36,166 nt of DNA. It comes from Bradyrhizobium sp. Its GTDB lineage: Bacteria > Pseudomonadota > Alphaproteobacteria > Rhizobiales > Xanthobacteraceae. Made by a program: the position numbers and the translations under genes. Numbering within the stretch: position 1 is the stretch's first letter; every line of letters starts with the position of its first letter. The DNA is taken from assembly GCF_030646015.1 (NCBI RefSeq), contig NZ_JAUSLT010000007.1, forward strand, positions 1-36,166, read 5' to 3'. Below, one piece after another: positions 34,113 through 36,166 of the stretch. The notes under the pieces are model-generated. The model made no database searches and was not told the DNA's origin. It was given only the letters and a program-made list of their open reading frames with translations.

Positions 34113-35372
34113 TCAGAAGTCGAAGTTGATCATTCTCTTCATCACGAAGATGCCCATGGACATCCAGATCACGCAGCCGACCAGCATCAGCTGGCCGGTC
34201 GGATGGGTCCACAGCAACGAGATGTATTCGGGGGTCGAGAGGTAGACCAGCAGCATGACGATCGGCGGCAGCGAGCCGATGATGCCGGCGGACGCCTTGG
34301 CTTCCATCGACATGGCCTGGATCTTCTCGGCCATCCTCTTGCGGTCGCGCAGCACCTTCGACAGGTTGCCGAGCGCTTCCGACAGATTGCCGCCGGACTT
34401 TTGCTGGATCGCGATCACGATCCCGAAGAAGTTCGCCTCCGGCACCGGCATCCGCTCGTACAGGCGCACGCAGGCATCGCCGAGCGGCATGCCGATCGCC
34501 TGCGTCTCGATGATGGCCAGGAATTCACCCCGGAGCGGTTCGGGCGCGTCCGCGGCGACCACCTTGATTGATTCGAACAACGGCAGGCCGGCCTTGATGC
34601 CGCGCACGATGACGTCGACGGCATCCGGCAGCGCCTTGAGGAATGCCTTCTCGCGGCGTTTCTTGAGATAGCCCAGGGTCCAGCGCGGCAGGCCGAAGCC
34701 GGCGGCAAACGCAAGGCCCAGCGCGCCGAGCAGTCCGCGCATGCCGCCTTCGGCGTTGACGAAAACGTCGTAGGTTGCGATCGGCTTTCCGGTGTTGTCC
34801 AACGCCACGATGCTGGCGCGGCCTTCGGTGGCGGAGGTGACGAAGATCTGCTGCGCGGAGCGCACGCTCGCATTCGCAATCGTCGGTTCGCTCGAGCGGA
34901 CGCTGGAAACGTTGCGGCGCAGATCGATCACCAGCGACCTTCCGAGACCGAGTTCGACGGTACTGCCGGGCGACGCTGGATCGACCATGACCGGAGCTGT
35001 CCCGGAACTGTCCGCAGGCTTGAGCGACGGCATGAACACCACGGCGAACGTCACCAATCCCAGAGCGGCCGAGATCGTCACGAATTTCCTGGGCGTCCAG
35101 TCCAGCCCGGCCTGGGTGAGGCGGACGCTGAGCGAAACCTTCTTGTCCTTCTGGCGGCGGGCGTCGAGATCCTTCAGCGACCCTTCGACCTGCTCGCGGC
35201 GCGAGCGCTGCGCCTTGTCGACGTTGCGGGCGACCGGCTCCGGGCTGGCGACGGAAGCGCGGCGATTTTCGGCCTTTCGCTGTCCCGATAGCAGCGGATA
35301 CAGAAACACCCATGCCACGCCGCCGATGGCGGTGAAGGCGAGAAAGGCCAGTGCGAGCGCTTGAATGTTCAT
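34113..35372 (-). CDS. tadB: Tad/Flp pilus inner-membrane platform protein TadB with inserted periplasmic domain
   Basis: A 419-residue F-family platform protein. Helices are predicted at 3-28, 97-114, 211-229, 362-379 and 393-412. Residues 29-96 are strongly basic (cytoplasmic), and the GSPII_F domain starts at FLKALPDAVDVIVRGIKAGL (about 244-345). Expected length for alphaproteobacterial TadB is near 320-325; the surplus is residues 115-208, between helices 2 and 3, where relatives I know pass quickly from one helix to the next. Its core (137-206) resembles the N-terminal domain of CpaC secretins: LGLGRSLVIDL, EPTIANASVRSAQQIFV, ALDNTGKPIATYDV. The reading frame is unbroken, with similar codon use. 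Start ATG 35372, 11 bases after cpaF. I am sure of TadB identity, less of the domain match. Confidence 0.95.
   Translation of the reverse strand: MNIQALALAFLAFTAIGGVAWVFLYPLLSGQRKAENRRASVASPEPVARNVDKAQRSRREQVEGSLKDLDARRQKDKKVSLSVRLTQAGLDWTPRKFVTISAALGLVTFAVVFMPSLKPADSSGTAPVMVDPASPGSTVELGLGRSLVIDLRRNVSSVRSSEPTIANASVRSAQQIFVTSATEGRASIVALDNTGKPIATYDVFVNAEGGMRGLLGALGLAFAAGFGLPRWTLGYLKKRREKAFLKALPDAVDVIVRGIKAGLPLFESIKVVAADAPEPLRGEFLAIIETQAIGMPLGDACVRLYERMPVPEANFFGIVIAIQQKSGGNLSEALGNLSKVLRDRKRMAEKIQAMSMEAKASAGIIGSLPPIVMLLVYLSTPEYISLLWTHPTGQLMLVGCVIWMSMGIFVMKRMINFDF
34755..34964 (-). other. Secretin-type N-terminal (pilus N) domain inserted in TadB
   Basis: Codes TadB residues 137-206. The pattern (L)G.GRS.VIDL..V..V....P.IANA.VRS...I.V....G..I.ALD..G..IA.YDV.V follows the CpaC/RcpA N-terminal domain family closely. 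It is flanked by a Pro/Ser/Gly linker (115-136, PSLKPADSSGTAPV) and by NAEGGMRG leading into helix 3. Topology reasoning puts it in the periplasm. Confidence 0.65.
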
Positions 35373-35383
35373 GGCCCGCTCCC

Positions 35384-36166
35384 TCAGACTTCCACGACGA
35401 CTTCGGCGGCGTCGAGCGCTGCCGCCAGCCGCTTCTCTTCACCGTAATATCGCGCGCGATCCCAGAAGCGGGGCCGCCCGATACCGGTGGAGCGGTGCCG
35501 GCCGATGATGTGGCCGTTGGCATCCTCGCCGACCATGTCGTAGATGAACAGATCCTGGGTGATGATGGTGTCGCCTTCCATGCCCATCACCTCGGTGATG
35601 TGGGTGAAGCGGCGCGAGCCGTCGCGCAGGCGCGCGGCCTGGATCACCACGTCGATCGAGGCGCAGATCATCTCGCGGATGGTCCGCGACGGCAGCGAAA
35701 ATCCGCCCATCGTGATCATGGATTCGCAGCGGGACAGCGCTTCACGCGGATTGTTGGCGTGCAGCGTTCCCATCGATCCGTCGTGACCGGTGTTCATGGC
35801 CTGCAGCAGATCGAAAGCTTCGGGTCCGCGGACTTCGCCGACGATGATGCGTTCGGGCCGCATACGCAGGCAGTTGCGCACCAGTTCGCGCATCGTGACC
35901 TGGCCTTCGCCCTCGATGTTGGGCGGCCGGGTTTCCAGCCGCACCACATGCGGCTGCTGCAGCTGAAGTTCGGCGGCGTCTTCGCAGGTGATGATGCGCT
36001 CGTCGTCGTCGATGAACTGGGTGAGGCAGTTGAGCAGGGTGGTCTTGCCGGAGCCGGTGCCGCCCGACACCAGGCAGTTGACGCGGGCACGCCCGATGAT
36101 GCGCAGGATTTCGGCGCCCTGTTCGGTGATGGTACCGAACTTGACCAGCTGGTCGAGCGTCAGCTT
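35384..36166 (-). CDS. cpaF: Tad/Flp pilus assembly ATPase CpaF (TadA), N terminus cut by window edge
   Basis: The frame is open to the last base of the window, giving the C-terminal 260 residues of a secretion ATPase; the start is outside. Visible: [20 protein letters not shown], Walker [11 protein letters not shown] (about 34-43 of the visible part), the Asp box [11 protein letters not shown], Walker [21 protein letters not shown] and the His box [18 protein letters not shown]. The enzyme hydrolyses ATP at the cytoplasmic face to power pilus assembly through TadB/TadC. It precedes tadB by 11 bases, showing one operon whose upstream genes (e.g. cpaE, cpaC) would lie beyond position 36166. 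No anomaly is seen in the visible part. Confidence 0.97.
   Translation of the reverse strand, partial: KLTLDQLVKFGTITEQGAEILRIIGRARVNCLVSGGTGSGKTTLLNCLTQFIDDDERIITCEDAAELQLQQPHVVRLETRPPNIEGEGQVTMRELVRNCLRMRPERIIVGEVRGPEAFDLLQAMNTGHDGSMGTLHANNPREALSRCESMITMGGFSLPSRTIREMICASIDVVIQAARLRDGSRRFTHITEVMGMEGDTIITQDLFIYDMVGEDANGHIIGRHRSTGIGRPRFWDRARYYGEEKRLAAALDAAEVVVEV

Noticed and set aside
32961..34571. 536-codon + strand frame opposite tadC and tadB
   Set aside because: It is antisense to two platform genes with clear motifs, rich in His/Asp/Arg, without family features.

Overview
The window looks like chromosomal DNA of a Bradyrhizobium/Rhodopseudomonas-type alphaproteobacterium (Nitrobacteraceae). 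This rests on gene content (pimeloyl-CoA degradation genes, a membrane-anchored CycM-type cytochrome next to kdsB-pheA, a yej peptide transporter with two binding proteins, Tad pilus genes), strong G/C bias at third codon positions, and several families of short palindromic intergenic repeats typical of that group. No rRNA, tRNA, CRISPR array, phage or transposase gene was recognised.

Layout. (1) 1-6044, + strand: a dicarboxylate/pimeloyl-CoA beta-oxidation cluster: the 3' end of a pimF-like 3-hydroxyacyl-CoA dehydrogenase, pimA (ligase), pimC and pimD (two-subunit acyl-CoA dehydrogenase) and an SDR oxidoreductase. Nearly every gap holds a palindromic repeat. (2) 6308-10984: mostly single genes: glpK, a transglutaminase-like protein, a GNAT acetyltransferase, a glutathione S-transferase and, on the - strand, a zeta-class GST/maleylacetoacetate isomerase homologue bracketed by inverted copies of one repeat. 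(3) 11158-15951, - strand: metF-metH, the one-carbon branch of methionine synthesis. (4) 16364-20027: a luciferase-like flavin oxidoreductase, kdsB-pheA (-), and divergent cycM (+) closed by a clear intrinsic terminator. (5) 20267-27965, + strand: yejA1-yejA2-yejB-yejE-yejF, a complete peptide ABC importer. (6) 28014-29727: a visibly AT-richer stretch with one orphan 465-residue gene of unknown function. (7) 29728-31948, - strand: an M17 aminopeptidase overlapping an NlpC/P60 peptidase. (8) 32084-36166: a TPR lipoprotein (+) facing the tail of a Tad/Flp pilus operon (cpaF-tadB-tadC, -), with cpaF cut by the window edge.

The most unusual observation is in TadB (34113-35372). It is about 90 residues longer than I expect for the family. 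The extra segment sits in the loop predicted to be periplasmic between its second and third membrane helices, and it resembles the N-terminal pilus domain of CpaC/RcpA secretins. If correct, the inner-membrane platform of this pilus carries a secretin-type periplasmic domain. The second candidate is the orphan gene in the AT-richer stretch, with only weak hints of an (alpha/alpha)6 glycosidase-like fold. All family assignments come from reading motifs by eye; no database search was run.
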